A DNA stretch of 50,330 bases from Rhodothermales bacterium (GCA_028278205.1 JANQES010000022.1:1-50330), one strand, 5' to 3'. Shown: positions 1 through 8,934, counted from the first letter of the stretch. The notes: generated by a model from the sequence alone, not told the origin. Made by a program: numbers and translations.

Positions 1-2850
1 TTGACGTTGGATCCGGACATCGTGGGGTCGTTGCCTTATGTCAAGCACACGGTGGCTACGGGATCGGGGGGGGCTCGCTTCTCGCCCGGCACACAGATCG
101 ACGGCAGCCCCTTCAGTGGTTGCCCGCAGCCGCCGGCCCTGGTCGAGATCTTCGAGATTCAAGGTTCCGGTCTGGAATCTCCCTTCGATGGTCTGGTTGT
201 CACGACGGAAAGCAACGTCGTCACGGCGGTTGGGACCAACGGATTCGCCATGCAAACGCCCACGTCGCGCTCCGACAACAACGACGATACGTCCGACGGC
301 ATCTTCGTCTTCACCGGCGGGGCGCCGACAGATAACCTGGGCAACCCAATCGTGATCGGCGATGTAGTGGATGTCACGGGTGAGATAGATGAGTTTTTCG
401 ATTTCACTGAGTTCACCAACAATCCATCCATCACGGTTGTGGGCAACAACCCGGCGTTGGTGCCCCAACCTGTGATTTTCGATGCGACGACACCCTCGCC
501 AGATCCGACGGCGACGAGTTGCACGGTGACCGGCGCTGACATCGACGAGATGAATTTCGAGTGTTTCGAAGGCATGTTGATCGAGATCACGGGCGGGCGT
601 GTGACGGCCTCGAACCAGCGCTTCAACCCGGATCCCATCGCGGAAGTCTTCATCGTAGCCGGGCCGGACCGGGCTTTCCGCGAGCCGGGCATCGAAGATC
701 CGGGTCTGCCGGGCTTGCCTGTGTGGGACGGCAACCCCGAAGTCTTCGAACTCGACCCGGACAAGCTGGGTCTGACCAATCAGATCATCCCGGCAGGCTC
801 GTCGTTCGACGCCGTCGGGGTGCTGGGCTTCGAGTTCTCCGGGTATGAGTTCTGGCCGTCGTCGCTGACGGTCACGCCCGCGCCGTTGCCGGTGGCTGTG
901 CCGGATCCGGGAACGGGTAAAGCCACCATCGGATCGCTCAACCTCTTCCGCCTCTTCGACGACGTAGACGATCCGCCGAGCCAGAACTTCCAGGGGGGGA
1001 CCCGCAACGACTTCGTGGTGAGCGCGGCGGACTATCAGCGGCGGCGCGACAAGTTCGCCAAGTACATCCTGGATGTGCTCAAGGCGCCGGACATCCTCGC
1101 CGTTCAGGAAGCGGAGAAGATCGGCGTGTTGGAGGATCTCGCCGCCGACATCGCGGCCATCAACCCGAACGTCGTCTACACGGCCTTTTTGATCGAAGGC
1201 AACGACGTGGGCACCATCGACGTCGGTTTCCTGGTGCGCGAAGACCGGGTGCAGGTCGATGCCGTCACGCAGCTTGGCCTGACCGAGACGTTCGTCAATC
1301 CGCTGACGCAGGAAGACGACATCCTCCACGATCGCCCGCCGCTGTTGCTCGAAGGCAGTTTCTTGTTCGAAGGTGCGCCGACGCTGCCTATCGCTGTGAT
1401 GGGCGTCCACAACCGATCCTTCGGCGGCATCGACGGCTCGCAGGGCGAACGGGTGCGCGTAAAACGCCTCGCCCAGGCCCAGTCCATCGCCCAGAAAGTG
1501 CAGGATTTCCAGACGAACAACCCCGGCGTGGGGCTGACCGTCACGGGCGATTTCAACGACTACGAATTCACGGACGGCTACGTAGATGCCGTCGGGCAGA
1601 TCAGCGGCGATTTCAACCCGGCGGATAACCTGTTGAGCGGTCCGGATCTGGTCGATCCCAACCTGACCAATCAGGTCTTGAGCCTGCCCGCCGAAGAGCG
1701 CTATTCGTTCATCTTCCGGGGCAGCGCCCAGGTGCTCGATCACGCCTTGACCACCACGACGCTCAACCCGGCGGTGACGGATTTCGCCTACGGCCGCGGC
1801 AACGCCGACGCCGCCATCGATCTCATCAACGACGACACGACGTCGCTGCGCTCGTCGGATCACGACGGTCTGGTGCTCTACCTCGACGCCGCGCCGCCCG
1901 ACATCGCCGCCTCATTCCTCCCTGCTCAAAGTGGCGGTGGCGACGACGATGATGACGACGGTGATGACGGCGATGATGACGATGATGGCGATGACGGCGA
2001 TGATGACGACGACGGAGGCGACGACGACGATGATGATGGCTCCTTCGCTGCCAAAAGCGCCGACGACGATGACGACGATGGCGGCGACGACGTTGAGGGC
2101 GACTTTACGATTGCCTGCGAGGCCACCGATAACTGCGACACTGATCCTTCCGTCACTTCCGTGATCGTCGTGCCGGCGCTCACCAACCCGGACGTCGAGT
2201 TCAAGGTCAAAAGCAAGAAGCGTCTGGAGATCGATCTGGAGGATAACGAAGTCGAAGTGCGAGCGCCCGATCCGCAGGCGTTCTGGGCTGAGATTCAAAG
2301 CGCCGGCGGCATCGCCGTTCTCAATGGGCAGGTGATCGAGGTCGAGCAGGAGAGCAGCGAGGACGAGTACGAGTTCAAGTTCGACAACGATGGCAACCTC
2401 GTCAGCGTCGAAGGGCCGAGCGTGGTGCTGCGCTGCACCGCCATCGACGCGGCGGGCAACACCGATTCCGTCGAAGTGGGGCCGGGCGAAAGTGTGGCGA
2501 ACGACGGTGCGCAACTCGCCGTCCAGGAGAAGCAGTCAGAAGCGCCCGAATCCGTCGCGGCGGTAGCGGCGCAAGCGGAAATCCCTACCGAGTTTTCCCT
2601 CGCCTCGAACTATCCGAATCCGTTCAACCCGATGACGATCATTGAATTCGGGTTGCCCGAAGCCGTCGAGGTGTCGTTGCAGGTCTATGACGTGACGGGC
2701 CGGATAGTGGCGCAACTCGTCGAGGGATCGATGCCTGCCGGCACGCACCGCGTCACGTTCGACGCGACCGGGCTTTCCAGCGGTGTCTACCTCTACCGAA
2801 TCCAGGCAGGCCGTTTCACCGAGGTGCGACGCATGGTTTTGGTGAGATAA
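1..2850 (+). CDS. secreted endonuclease/exonuclease/phosphatase-family nuclease with T9SS sorting domain (5' truncated)
   Basis: The reading frame is open from the first base, and no signal peptide is visible, so the N-terminus lies outside the window. Residues about 1-300 look like the OB-fold-type region found before the nuclease domain in ExeM/NucH-like extracellular nucleases. An endonuclease/exonuclease/phosphatase domain follows at about 307-630, with the expected motifs AVQEAE (near 370), GDFND (516-520) and SSDHDG (near 620). Residues about 645-700 are almost pure Asp/Gly, a probable Ca2+-binding or spacer stretch. The last 85 residues start YPNPFNP and end in a GVYLYRI-type strand, the type IX secretion sorting domain, which implies export and cell-surface attachment or release. 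The likely role is degradation of extracellular DNA for nutrients. Family assignment is firm; substrate preference is inferred. Confidence 0.88.
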   Translation: MTLDPDIVGSLPYVKHTVATGSGGARFSPGTQIDGSPFSGCPQPPALVEIFEIQGSGLESPFDGLVVTTESNVVTAVGTNGFAMQTPTSRSDNNDDTSDGIFVFTGGAPTDNLGNPIVIGDVVDVTGEIDEFFDFTEFTNNPSITVVGNNPALVPQPVIFDATTPSPDPTATSCTVTGADIDEMNFECFEGMLIEITGGRVTASNQRFNPDPIAEVFIVAGPDRAFREPGIEDPGLPGLPVWDGNPEVFELDPDKLGLTNQIIPAGSSFDAVGVLGFEFSGYEFWPSSLTVTPAPLPVAVPDPGTGKATIGSLNLFRLFDDVDDPPSQNFQGGTRNDFVVSAADYQRRRDKFAKYILDVLKAPDILAVQEAEKIGVLEDLAADIAAINPNVVYTAFLIEGNDVGTIDVGFLVREDRVQVDAVTQLGLTETFVNPLTQEDDILHDRPPLLLEGSFLFEGAPTLPIAVMGVHNRSFGGIDGSQGERVRVKRLAQAQSIAQKVQDFQTNNPGVGLTVTGDFNDYEFTDGYVDAVGQISGDFNPADNLLSGPDLVDPNLTNQVLSLPAEERYSFIFRGSAQVLDHALTTTTLNPAVTDFAYGRGNADAAIDLINDDTTSLRSSDHDGLVLYLDAAPPDIAASFLPAQSGGGDDDDDDGDDGDDDDDGDDGDDDDDGGDDDDDDGSFAAKSADDDDDDGGDDVEGDFTIACEATDNCDTDPSVTSVIVVPALTNPDVEFKVKSKKRLEIDLEDNEVEVRAPDPQAFWAEIQSAGGIAVLNGQVIEVEQESSEDEYEFKFDNDGNLVSVEGPSVVLRCTAIDAAGNTDSVEVGPGESVANDGAQLAVQEKQSEAPESVAAVAAQAEIPTEFSLASNYPNPFNPMTIIEFGLPEAVEVSLQVYDVTGRIVAQLVEGSMPAGTHRVTFDATGLSSGVYLYRIQAGRFTEVRRMVLVR

Positions 2851-2851
2851 C

Positions 2852-2938
2852 TTTCCAAAAATCGACAGATTTTTGGAAAATGATGAGGTTTTTGATGATA
2901 AAAAGGCCCCGTCTGGTGTTGTGCCGGGCGGGGCCTTT
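2852..2938 (+). terminator. two hairpins after the nuclease gene
   Basis: A perfect 12-bp inverted repeat (2852-2863 with 2868-2879, 4-base loop) begins one base after the stop codon. A second GC-rich hairpin pairs AAAGGCCCCG (2902-2911) with CGGGGCCTTT (2929-2938). The second is flanked by a T run only when read on the minus strand, so plus-strand termination probably relies on both stems together. Confidence 0.6.
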
Positions 2939-3151
2939 GGTGTGGTGGTGTTTGGTAAAAAAGGAGAGGTCCCCGGCACTTTCGTGCTTTTTGATATTCA
3001 AATCGAAATTGCCAGGCCCGCCAATGTTCTCAATTCAAAGAGGGCAGAAAAATGGATAATCGCTTGCGAAAGAGTAGCGGTTTCTTAACATTATAAGAAG
3101 AGACACGACGTGCCGCATTCTATCACGCGAATCGAGTGGTATTTGAGCATC

Positions 3152-3247
3152 ATGAATAAGAAGCAACTCAAAAATCTCCTTGTTGCCCTGGGCATCCTCG
3201 TCGGCATTGCCATCGTGCTGACGATTGTGGCTACGCTGAGCGGCTGA
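3152..3247 (+). CDS. possible 31-residue single-span membrane peptide
   Basis: An ATG at 3152 opens a 31-codon frame: a basic start (MNKKQLKN) followed by one strongly hydrophobic stretch of about 20 residues ending in LSG. It sits in an otherwise empty gap between the nuclease and the DUF971 gene. No clear Shine-Dalgarno site is present, only GAG about 6 bases upstream. A positive N-terminus followed by a helix is typical of small membrane proteins, but a frame this short can arise by chance. No function is proposed. Confidence 0.35.
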   Translation: MNKKQLKNLLVALGILVGIAIVLTIVATLSG

Positions 3248-3283
3248 GGAGGCCTCGGTCGGAGGCGAGAAAAACAACCAGGC

Positions 3284-3619
3284 TTAGCCGGGCGCGCATT
3301 CGGAGCAGGGGCACATGGCGCGCAGGCGTTCCCAGGCGTAGATGCCGGTGTCGTGGCCGTCATCCCAGATCAGGCGCAACCCGATACTGCCCGCCGGTTC
3401 CACGCGCAGGGCGTTCCATCGCATCAGCGCCGGGAGGCGGAAGATTTCGGGATCCGGAAGCTCGTTCATCTTGGCATGACCCTGGCACGCCGCGCACGGA
3501 CACGCCCGGCGCAACCCATCGAGAGGGAACACGGTCTGATGCCCGTCGCCCCAGGCAATCGTAAACGTCTGCGCTTCAGCATCAACGGTGATGCGCGTGG
3601 GTGTCAAGGAAGGGGGCAT
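3284..3619 (-). CDS. DUF971 / GBBH-like N-terminal domain protein
   Basis: The 111-residue product matches the DUF971 family, related to the N-terminal domain of gamma-butyrobetaine hydroxylase. Visible features are the ITVD...F.I.W.DG start, a CPCAAC motif near residue 40, the RWNALRVEPAGSIGLRL-type core, and a second CPCSEC motif four residues before the C-terminus. The paired Cys motifs suggest metal binding, probably zinc. The frame opens 22 codons further upstream, but that stretch is not conserved in character, so the ATG at 3619 (MPPSLTPTRITVD) was chosen. Such proteins are often found near Fe-S or Mrp-type genes; no such neighbour is present here. The cellular role is unknown. Confidence 0.8.
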   Translation of the reverse strand: MPPSLTPTRITVDAEAQTFTIAWGDGHQTVFPLDGLRRACPCAACQGHAKMNELPDPEIFRLPALMRWNALRVEPAGSIGLRLIWDDGHDTGIYAWERLRAMCPCSECAPG

Positions 3620-3687
3620 GGAGCGTGTTTGAGTGTTATGGTGTTCGAGTGCATAGTACATGATAAAAAACTGAACACCCAACACAC

Positions 3688-3730
3688 AAAAAGCCCCGAC
3701 ATCAGCGCTGGGCCGATGCCGGGGCTTTTT
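3688..3730 (-). terminator. bidirectional intrinsic terminator
   Basis: AAAAAGCCCCG..ATC pairs with GAT..CGGGGCTTTTT across a short loop, giving a stem flanked by A5 and T5. It lies directly downstream of the sigma-factor gene on the minus strand and would end its transcript before the DUF971 gene. Confidence 0.8.
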
Positions 3731-3747
3731 CGTGAAGTTAGCAGATC

Positions 3748-4350
3748 CTAATTCAGCTCAGGTTCCGCTTCGGTATGTTGGATCAGGAACGGGTAGATGT
3801 CTTTGAGCAACACCTGGAGCTTGGTGCGGCCCCGGTTGATGCGGCTCTTGACCGTTCCCATCGGCAGCCCCGTGATCTCGGCAATCTCGTCGTAGGCGAG
3901 TTGCTGGATGTCGCGGAGCACCACCACCTCGCGGAAGTCCGGCGGGATCTGATCGAGGGCTTCCTGGATGTACTTATCCTGCAGCGTGCTCTCGGTATGG
4001 CGATCCGGCGAGAACGATTCGTCAGGGATGGCGAGTTCGTACTCTTCGTTGTCGCGGTTGACCGACTGGATGGAGTACATCCGGCGGCGCTTGCGCTTGC
4101 GGTATTCCGAGCGCGCCAGGTTGCCGGCGATGGTGTAGAGCCACGTCGAAAACTTGGCAATCCGCTGATACGAATGCCGGTTGCGATAGACCCGCAGGAA
4201 GGTCTCCTGCAAGAGGTCTTCGCAACGCTTCGTGTCGCCGAGGAAGCCGTAGAGGTAGTGCATCAGACGCTCAGAGTAGCGATCAACGAGGATGTTGAAC
4301 GCCTCGACCGTGCCGGCCTGAAACTGCTCCATCAGATCTTCGTCGCTCAT
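3748..4350 (-). CDS. ECF-type RNA polymerase sigma factor
   Basis: The 200-residue product has sigma region 2 (DLLQETFLRVYRNRHSY, then STWLYTIAGNLARSEYRKRKRR) and region 4 (QLAYDEIAEITGLPMGTVKSRINRGRTKL), separated by an acidic linker, as in group 4 sigma factors. The chosen start, MSDEDLMEQF, gives the usual length for this group. The frame stays open for another 64 codons (to 4542), and no clear Shine-Dalgarno site decides between starts. No anti-sigma gene adjoins it. The gap upstream (4351-5078) is large enough for complex regulation. Target promoters are unknown. Confidence 0.88.
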   Translation of the reverse strand: MSDEDLMEQFQAGTVEAFNILVDRYSERLMHYLYGFLGDTKRCEDLLQETFLRVYRNRHSYQRIAKFSTWLYTIAGNLARSEYRKRKRRRMYSIQSVNRDNEEYELAIPDESFSPDRHTESTLQDKYIQEALDQIPPDFREVVVLRDIQQLAYDEIAEITGLPMGTVKSRINRGRTKLQVLLKDIYPFLIQHTEAEPELN

Positions 4351-5078
4351 CTGCTGGAGCGCATCATAGCGGCTGGTTGCCGTGCGCTGCTGCTTTTCGG
4401 TTTTGCGTATGATACGTGCTATATGTGCCACGTTGCACCTGTTGTCTTGTGCGTACAAAGTCGCCGTAGGCTCCTGCTCTCCGGAACGACCCTCTTCGGA
4501 ATTCGTAAGAGGATTCTTGGCACCTCCTCTCGGTCCTTCCAAGATACGGTCTCAGGGCCCGTTGTGCCGTAACAATCCGGTTTTAAGTCGCCTTCCGGCA
4601 ACACGTCCTGGAAAGTTAACGGAGTATATCTTGACATTATTACGAAAAAGCTGACAAACTTTCAGGTTTTTTCACCGAATTTGTCGCTAATTCAAGAATG
4701 ATACCCCGCCCGGCAGGCTCCTGACTAATCTGCAAGAGGCATACCATTCTTAAGTTTATCTATCGCCCGAAACGTTACGAGCCCGTATGCCTGGCAGGCG
4801 CCGGTCAGGTTCTTGTTTCTGAGCGCTACGTTTTAAAGATACAAAATGATTCAAAATTTTGAAAATAAAGAGCTTAAATTATTTTCGAATTTGGGTTTCT
4901 TGCAAGAGGCCCCGCTCTTCCGTAATGTTATAACGAGCGGGACGCATCGTCGCGTAACGGTGCAGACAACGTATTTTTTTGCGAGAATCTGTTGCTTTCT
5001 CGGCGTGCCCGGCTACGTATCAAACAGGTTCTCACCCCCCTTTTCACGACCAGTGTTCTCTTAATCCCCGGCCTTGCC
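4351..5078. other. long intergenic region, nothing convincing inside
   Basis: About 730 bases between the divergent sigma-factor and isoaspartyl-peptidase genes. The part from about 4600 to 5000 is clearly AT-richer than its surroundings, as expected for promoters. The ten-base string TGCAAGAGGC occurs twice (near 4730 and 4902). Short frames here show no coding character. The peptidase promoter and the sigma-factor promoter should both lie here. Confidence 0.5.
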
Positions 5079-6137
5079 ATGCAACATTTTCTTCGTCAAT
5101 TCCTCTTTCTCACGGTGCTCGTAGCCCTTTTCGCCGGGCTGTCTCTTGCCCCGACGGTGCAGGCTCAGGATCCGGACGCGCGCTATGTGCTTGCCATCCA
5201 CGGAGGCGCCGGCACGATGGCGCGCAGCGACCTGACGCCGGAGTTGGAACAAGCCTACCGCGCGGCGTTGCGCGAGGCGTTGGAGGCCGGGTACAAGGTG
5301 CTCAACGAGGACGGCAACAGCCTCGACGCCGTCGTGGCAGCCCTGCGCATCATGGAAGAGTCGCCCCTGTTCAACGCCGGCAAAGGAGCTGTCTTCACCA
5401 GCGAAGGCACCGTCGAACTGGATGCGTCGATCATGGATGGGCGGACGCGCAACGCCGGCGCCGTTTCGGGCGTCAAGGAGATCCGCAGCCCCATCACGCT
5501 GGCGCGTCTGGTGATGGAAGAGTCGCCGCACGTGATGCTCACGGGGAGCGGCGCCGAGACGTTCGCTCGCGAGCACAACGTCGAGACGGTGCCCAACGAA
5601 TTCTTTCACACCGACCGCCGCCGCCGTCAACTCGAACGCGCGCAGCAGCAGGAACGCGAAGCCGCGCCGTCGGGCACCGGAGCGCTTTTGCTCGATGAAG
5701 ACCGTGAGGCCGAGCACCACGCCTTCGGCACCGTTGGAGCGGTAGCGCTCGATAAGGCCGGCAACCTGGCCGCCGGCACCTCCACCGGCGGCATGACCAA
5801 CAAACGCTTCGGGCGCGTCGGCGACTCGCCGATCATCGGCGCGGGCACGTATGCCGACAACGAGACGTGCGCCATCTCGGCCACGGGCCACGGCGAGTAC
5901 TTCATCCGGGGCGTGGTAGCCTACGACGTGGCGGCCATGATGCGTTATGCCGGGCTGTCGCTGACGGCGGCAGCCAACGCCGTCGTCATGGGCCGCCTGA
6001 CCGAACTCGGCGGCACCGGCGGTATCATCGCTCTCGACCGCGAAGGCCATGTCGCCATGCCGTTCAACACCCCCGGCATGTATCGCGGCGCCATCGACGA
6101 AGATGGCAACGTGGTGGTGAAGATTTATCGGGAGTAA
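5079..6137 (+). CDS. secreted isoaspartyl peptidase / L-asparaginase (Ntn hydrolase)
   Basis: This type 2 asparaginase-family enzyme hydrolyses isoaspartyl (beta-aspartyl) dipeptides and asparagine after self-cleavage. The 352-residue product begins with a signal peptide ending at VQAQ. The family opening AIHGGAG follows, then LFNAGKGAVF and LDASIMDG. The nucleophile is the Thr of GTVGAVALD (T218), where the precursor is cut into alpha and beta subunits. GGMTNKRFGRVGDSPIIGAGTYAD and ATGHGE complete the active site. The ATG at 5079 was preferred over an upstream in-frame start because it places the signal peptide at the very N-terminus. A roughly 35-residue charged, Arg/Glu-rich stretch precedes the cleavage site. 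The protein is probably periplasmic. Confidence 0.9.
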   Translation: MQHFLRQFLFLTVLVALFAGLSLAPTVQAQDPDARYVLAIHGGAGTMARSDLTPELEQAYRAALREALEAGYKVLNEDGNSLDAVVAALRIMEESPLFNAGKGAVFTSEGTVELDASIMDGRTRNAGAVSGVKEIRSPITLARLVMEESPHVMLTGSGAETFAREHNVETVPNEFFHTDRRRRQLERAQQQEREAAPSGTGALLLDEDREAEHHAFGTVGAVALDKAGNLAAGTSTGGMTNKRFGRVGDSPIIGAGTYADNETCAISATGHGEYFIRGVVAYDVAAMMRYAGLSLTAAANAVVMGRLTELGGTGGIIALDREGHVAMPFNTPGMYRGAIDEDGNVVVKIYRE

Positions 6138-6452
6138 AGGTATCGAATAACGTAGATCCAGGAACGAAGAACTAAGAACAATCAGCCAGCCCAATCGAAT
6201 CTACCTGTGGGCAGGAAGTGTCTGCTATGCTGGACATTTTATCTCAACATTTTCTTTAAAATTGTTTCATTTTGCGACAAGTGATCATTTTTATCCCTCA
6301 AAACGGGGGATAGGCCCTTTGTTGATCTCATTCTCGCGTGGGGCGGTCCGCTGTTTGCAATTCAGAGGACTAAGCGCGACTCGCTACCATCCCGGAGGCG
6401 GGGCTCGCGTCGACCTGAATCCAGCCATCCAACGTATAGAGAGGGAGATCCC
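6138..6452 (+). other. intergenic region before lipoprotein gene
   Basis: About 315 bases without a convincing gene. The middle (6230-6320) is AT-rich and may carry the promoter of the lipoprotein gene. A strong Shine-Dalgarno-like AGAGGGAG lies at its end, 6 bases before the next ATG. Confidence 0.4.
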
Positions 6453-6995
6453 ATGAAAACAACCATTACAAGCCTCTTTCTTGGTGTATTCTTGCTGGCG
6501 GCCACCGGCTGCGTCGTCGACGACGGTCTCGTTGGGCCGGAGGGGCCGCCCGGACCTCCCGGAAACGCTAATGTCTTTGCCTTCAACTTCGCCTTTTCGT
6601 TCGACCGCGCCGTCTTCAACGGCGTGGTAGCCTCCGAGCAGTTCGATATGCCGGAGATCACGCCGTCGGTCGTTGATGGGGGCGCCGTGTTGGTTTACTT
6701 CCGTGATCAGGGCACCTGGACGGCTCTGCCGTTCACCGTCGGCGTTGAGTCGGGCGATCTGGCGGCGGTGGATTATACCTTCACCATGGGTTATGCCTAC
6801 GATGACCAGTTCCTGGAGGTCTTCGTCGAAGCCTCGACGGACGACGACGTGGTGTGGGACGACATCCTGACGCTCCTGCCGCCGAGCTACGACATGAAGG
6901 TCGTCATCATCGATGGGTTCTTCGCCGGCAAGAACCTCGACCTCGACCTGCGCGATTACGAGGCCGTCAAAAACTACTTCGGCCTGAAGGAATGA
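6453..6995 (+). CDS. putative lipoprotein with short collagen-like motif
   Basis: The 180-residue product starts with a lipoprotein signal peptide whose lipobox is AATGC (Cys near residue 20). It continues VVDDGLVGPEGPPGPPGNA, three to four Gly-X-Y triplets of collagen type directly after the lipidated Cys, a layout common in Bacteroidota surface lipoproteins. The remainder is rich in acidic and aromatic residues and predicts a beta-sandwich-like fold. No catalytic motif is recognised. The start is supported by AGAGGGAG upstream. It is probably anchored in the outer membrane; function unknown. Confidence 0.75.
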   Translation: MKTTITSLFLGVFLLAATGCVVDDGLVGPEGPPGPPGNANVFAFNFAFSFDRAVFNGVVASEQFDMPEITPSVVDGGAVLVYFRDQGTWTALPFTVGVESGDLAAVDYTFTMGYAYDDQFLEVFVEASTDDDVVWDDILTLLPPSYDMKVVIIDGFFAGKNLDLDLRDYEAVKNYFGLKE

Positions 6996-6998
6996 TTT

Positions 6999-7069
6999 GT
7001 GAAACGTGAAACGTGAGGGTGCTTGTGCCAACCTTTTCCCGTGGCACCCTTACGTTTCACGTTTTACCG
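6999..7069. repeat. heptad-armed hairpin (AACGTGA type)
   Basis: GTGAAACGTGAAACGTGAGGGTG pairs imperfectly with CACCCTTACGTTTCACGTTTTAC around a loop. Both arms are built from 7-bp units (AAACGTG/ACGTTTC). It starts four bases after the lipoprotein stop codon and probably ends or protects that transcript. Related copies lie at 34006-34070 and 37190-37250. Confidence 0.7.
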
Positions 7070-7158
7070 TTGCGAACACAACCCGGCCCTCTCGCGTTGA
7101 CAGAGTATATATCGTATAATGCAAGGCGCTACGACTCCACCGTCGAATCTTCGGGCCT

Positions 7159-7938
7159 GTGACTTTCTCCGATACGCGTACCGGGTATGCGCGCAGTCTG
7201 GTGCTGGGCTGTGTGCTGGTGCTGCTCCTTAGCAGCCTCGGCGGGGGCGCGTGCGAGCGCTTTTTCCAACCGCCTCCGTCTGACTCGACGGCGGTCTATT
7301 CGTATGCTAGCAGCCCGGCCCCCGGCGGCATCGGCAAGCTCTACATGGGCCGCGAAATTGCCGCCGTGACTCCGCATGACAGCATCGCCATTCGGCTTGA
7401 GCGGCCCGAACGCGAAGTCGCTGAATTTCCCACGCGCGTCGTCGAAGCCCTGGACTTGCTGCCCGATGAGGTCGTGGCCGACATCGGGGCCGGCACCGGC
7501 TACTTCACCTTTCGCATCAGCCCCCACGTGCCCGATGGGCGAGTGCTGGCCGTAGACATCCAATCCGAGATGCTCGATCAGATCCGCGCGCGCATGGCCG
7601 CCGACAGCGTCTCGAATGTCCATCCCATCCTGGGAACCGTCGAAAACCCGAACCTGCCGCCCGATTCGGTCGACGTGGCGCTGATTGTGGCCTCGTACCA
7701 TCAGTTCTCGCATCCGCACGAGATGATGCAGAACATTGTGGCGGCGCTCAAGCCGGGGGGCCGCCTCGTGCTGGTCGAGTATCGGGGCGAAGATTCGACG
7801 ATCCCGGTTGATCCCCTACTGAGGATGACCGAAGCCCAGGCCCGCAAAGAGATGGCCGAGCATGGGCTGGTGTGGAGCCAGACGAAAGACTTCTTGCCGC
7901 AACAACACTTTATGGTCTTCGAAAAACCCATGCGTTAG
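7159..7938 (+). CDS. class I SAM-dependent methyltransferase, exported lipoprotein-like
   Basis: The 259-residue product has a hydrophobic signal segment followed by GGGAC, a plausible lipobox. A class I methyltransferase fold follows: motif I VVADIGAGTGYFTFRIS (around residues 110-125), the acidic residue after strand 2 in VLAVDIQSEM, VDVALIVASYHQF, and LKPGGRLVLVEYRG. The order and spacing are those of the Methyltransf_11/UbiE-like group. The start is GTG. A methyltransferase that appears exported is unusual because SAM is cytoplasmic; either the hydrophobic segment is only an anchor, or the function has changed. Substrate unknown. Confidence 0.8.
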   Translation: MTFSDTRTGYARSLVLGCVLVLLLSSLGGGACERFFQPPPSDSTAVYSYASSPAPGGIGKLYMGREIAAVTPHDSIAIRLERPEREVAEFPTRVVEALDLLPDEVVADIGAGTGYFTFRISPHVPDGRVLAVDIQSEMLDQIRARMAADSVSNVHPILGTVENPNLPPDSVDVALIVASYHQFSHPHEMMQNIVAALKPGGRLVLVEYRGEDSTIPVDPLLRMTEAQARKEMAEHGLVWSQTKDFLPQQHFMVFEKPMR

Positions 7939-7940
7939 GC

Positions 7941-8100
7941 AATTTTGGATTTTGGATTTTGGATTTTGGATTGGTTTCATTCAGCACCGTCATCTCAATC
8001 GAAAAAGCCACAACAGCCCCAACCGTCGCGGCTTTTTCATTTGTTAACGAGCGATCAGAAATTTCCCAATCCAAAATTCAAAATCTAAAATCCAAAATTC
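7941..8100. repeat. GGATTTT heptad element with nested terminator (copy 1)
   Basis: The outer arms are tandem 7-bp units, TTTTGGATTTTGGATTTTGG on the left and complementary CCAAAATTCAAAATC units on the right. Inside lies a second hairpin, GAAAAAGCC (8001-8009) with GGCTTTTTC (8030-8038). A near-identical element lies at 27081-27223, including the text between the stems. It follows the methyltransferase gene immediately and probably acts as a terminator. Confidence 0.8.
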
Positions 8101-8162
8101 CTCCTGGCGGGGGTGGCGATGTTTTTTCGTATCTATTGTAAGGTTATATCAACAGGGTAGCG

Positions 8163-8441
8163 GTGGAAGAACCGATTGAATATCCTCTTGACGGGGTCCT
8201 CGACCTCCACGTCTTCGATCCGCGCGATGTGAAGGATCTTGTGCCGGAATACCTCCGGGCGTGCCGGGAGCAAGGCATCCTGCGCGTGCGGATTATCCAT
8301 GGCAAAGGCAAGGGCGTTTTGCGGCGCACCGTCCACAGCATCCTCGATGGGTTGCCCGACGTGATCGCGTATCGCCTTGCCGGTGAAGATACCAGCAGTT
8401 GGGGGGCGACGATTGTGTGGTTGGCGGCTTCAGAAATGTAA
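8163..8441 (+). CDS. small Smr-domain protein
   Basis: The 92-residue product is a stand-alone Smr domain, the nuclease domain found at the C-terminus of MutS2. Visible motifs are [15 protein letters not shown] (near residue 13), [14 protein letters not shown] (44-57) and the terminal GATIVWL strand. Stand-alone Smr proteins can nick DNA or cleave RNA; which applies here is unknown. The start is GTG at 8163; there is no strong Shine-Dalgarno site. Confidence 0.85.
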   Translation: MEEPIEYPLDGVLDLHVFDPRDVKDLVPEYLRACREQGILRVRIIHGKGKGVLRRTVHSILDGLPDVIAYRLAGEDTSSWGATIVWLAASEM

Positions 8442-8468
8442 AGATGACGATGAAGATGGGGATTTGCT

Positions 8469-8864
8469 GTGAGTACGTGTGTTTGCGGCGGCGAAACGTC
8501 TTATTCTGTAGCCGAGGCCGTGGTGTGTTGCTCCGTTAAAACAATGGACCGACTCGTCAAGACCTCGGCGGGGGTCATGTGGCGCCTGACCGAAGACGGC
8601 CCGGCGTGGTTCGACGGCTTCCGATGGCATGCCGTCGGGGAAAAGGTGGGCTTGCCGGCCCGTCCGGATCGAATTACCCCGGCACGAGATGGGGTGAAAA
8701 TCGGTCCGCTGGATCGACTTAGCAGGCCATGCGTATCCGAATCCAAATCCTTTTACAGGATTTGGATTTACAACAGCTTTGTGATTTGTATTGTATACTG
8801 CGTACTGCGCAAGAGCGTCTTTGGGGGCACCCTGCGCAGTACGAAGGACGCAGTACCGACTTGA
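8469..8864 (+). pseudogene. possible remnant of a regulator-propeller sensor gene
   Basis: A short open frame whose middle reads like one blade of a two-component-regulator propeller (W-x-FDG-xx-W-x-x-x-x-x-x-GLP), seen here as AWFDGFRWHAVGEKVGLP. The flanks have no matching character, and the 3' end runs into intergenic repeat DNA, so this is not a complete gene. It lies just before a sensor kinase, where a propeller-type sensor would fit. It may be a decayed fragment or chance. Confidence 0.25.
8796..8858. repeat. TACTGCGTACTTCG-type heptad hairpin
   Basis: TACTGCGTACTGCGC pairs with GCGCAGTACGAAGGACGCAGTA around a loop. Units repeat every 7 bases. Related hairpins lie at 16618-16690, 18275-18340 and 32044-32112. 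Located upstream of the sensor-kinase gene. Confidence 0.65.
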
Positions 8865-8934
8865 GGGCTATTTATTATGCGTTCGTGGGATTCATTAAAC
8901 AGAGACGCATCACGGGATGACAGAGGAGGCGGTT

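Noticed and set aside
7097..7122. Sigma-70 promoter TTGACA...TATAAT upstream of the methyltransferase
   Set aside because: The two boxes are only 12 bases apart instead of about 17, so they do not form a normal promoter.
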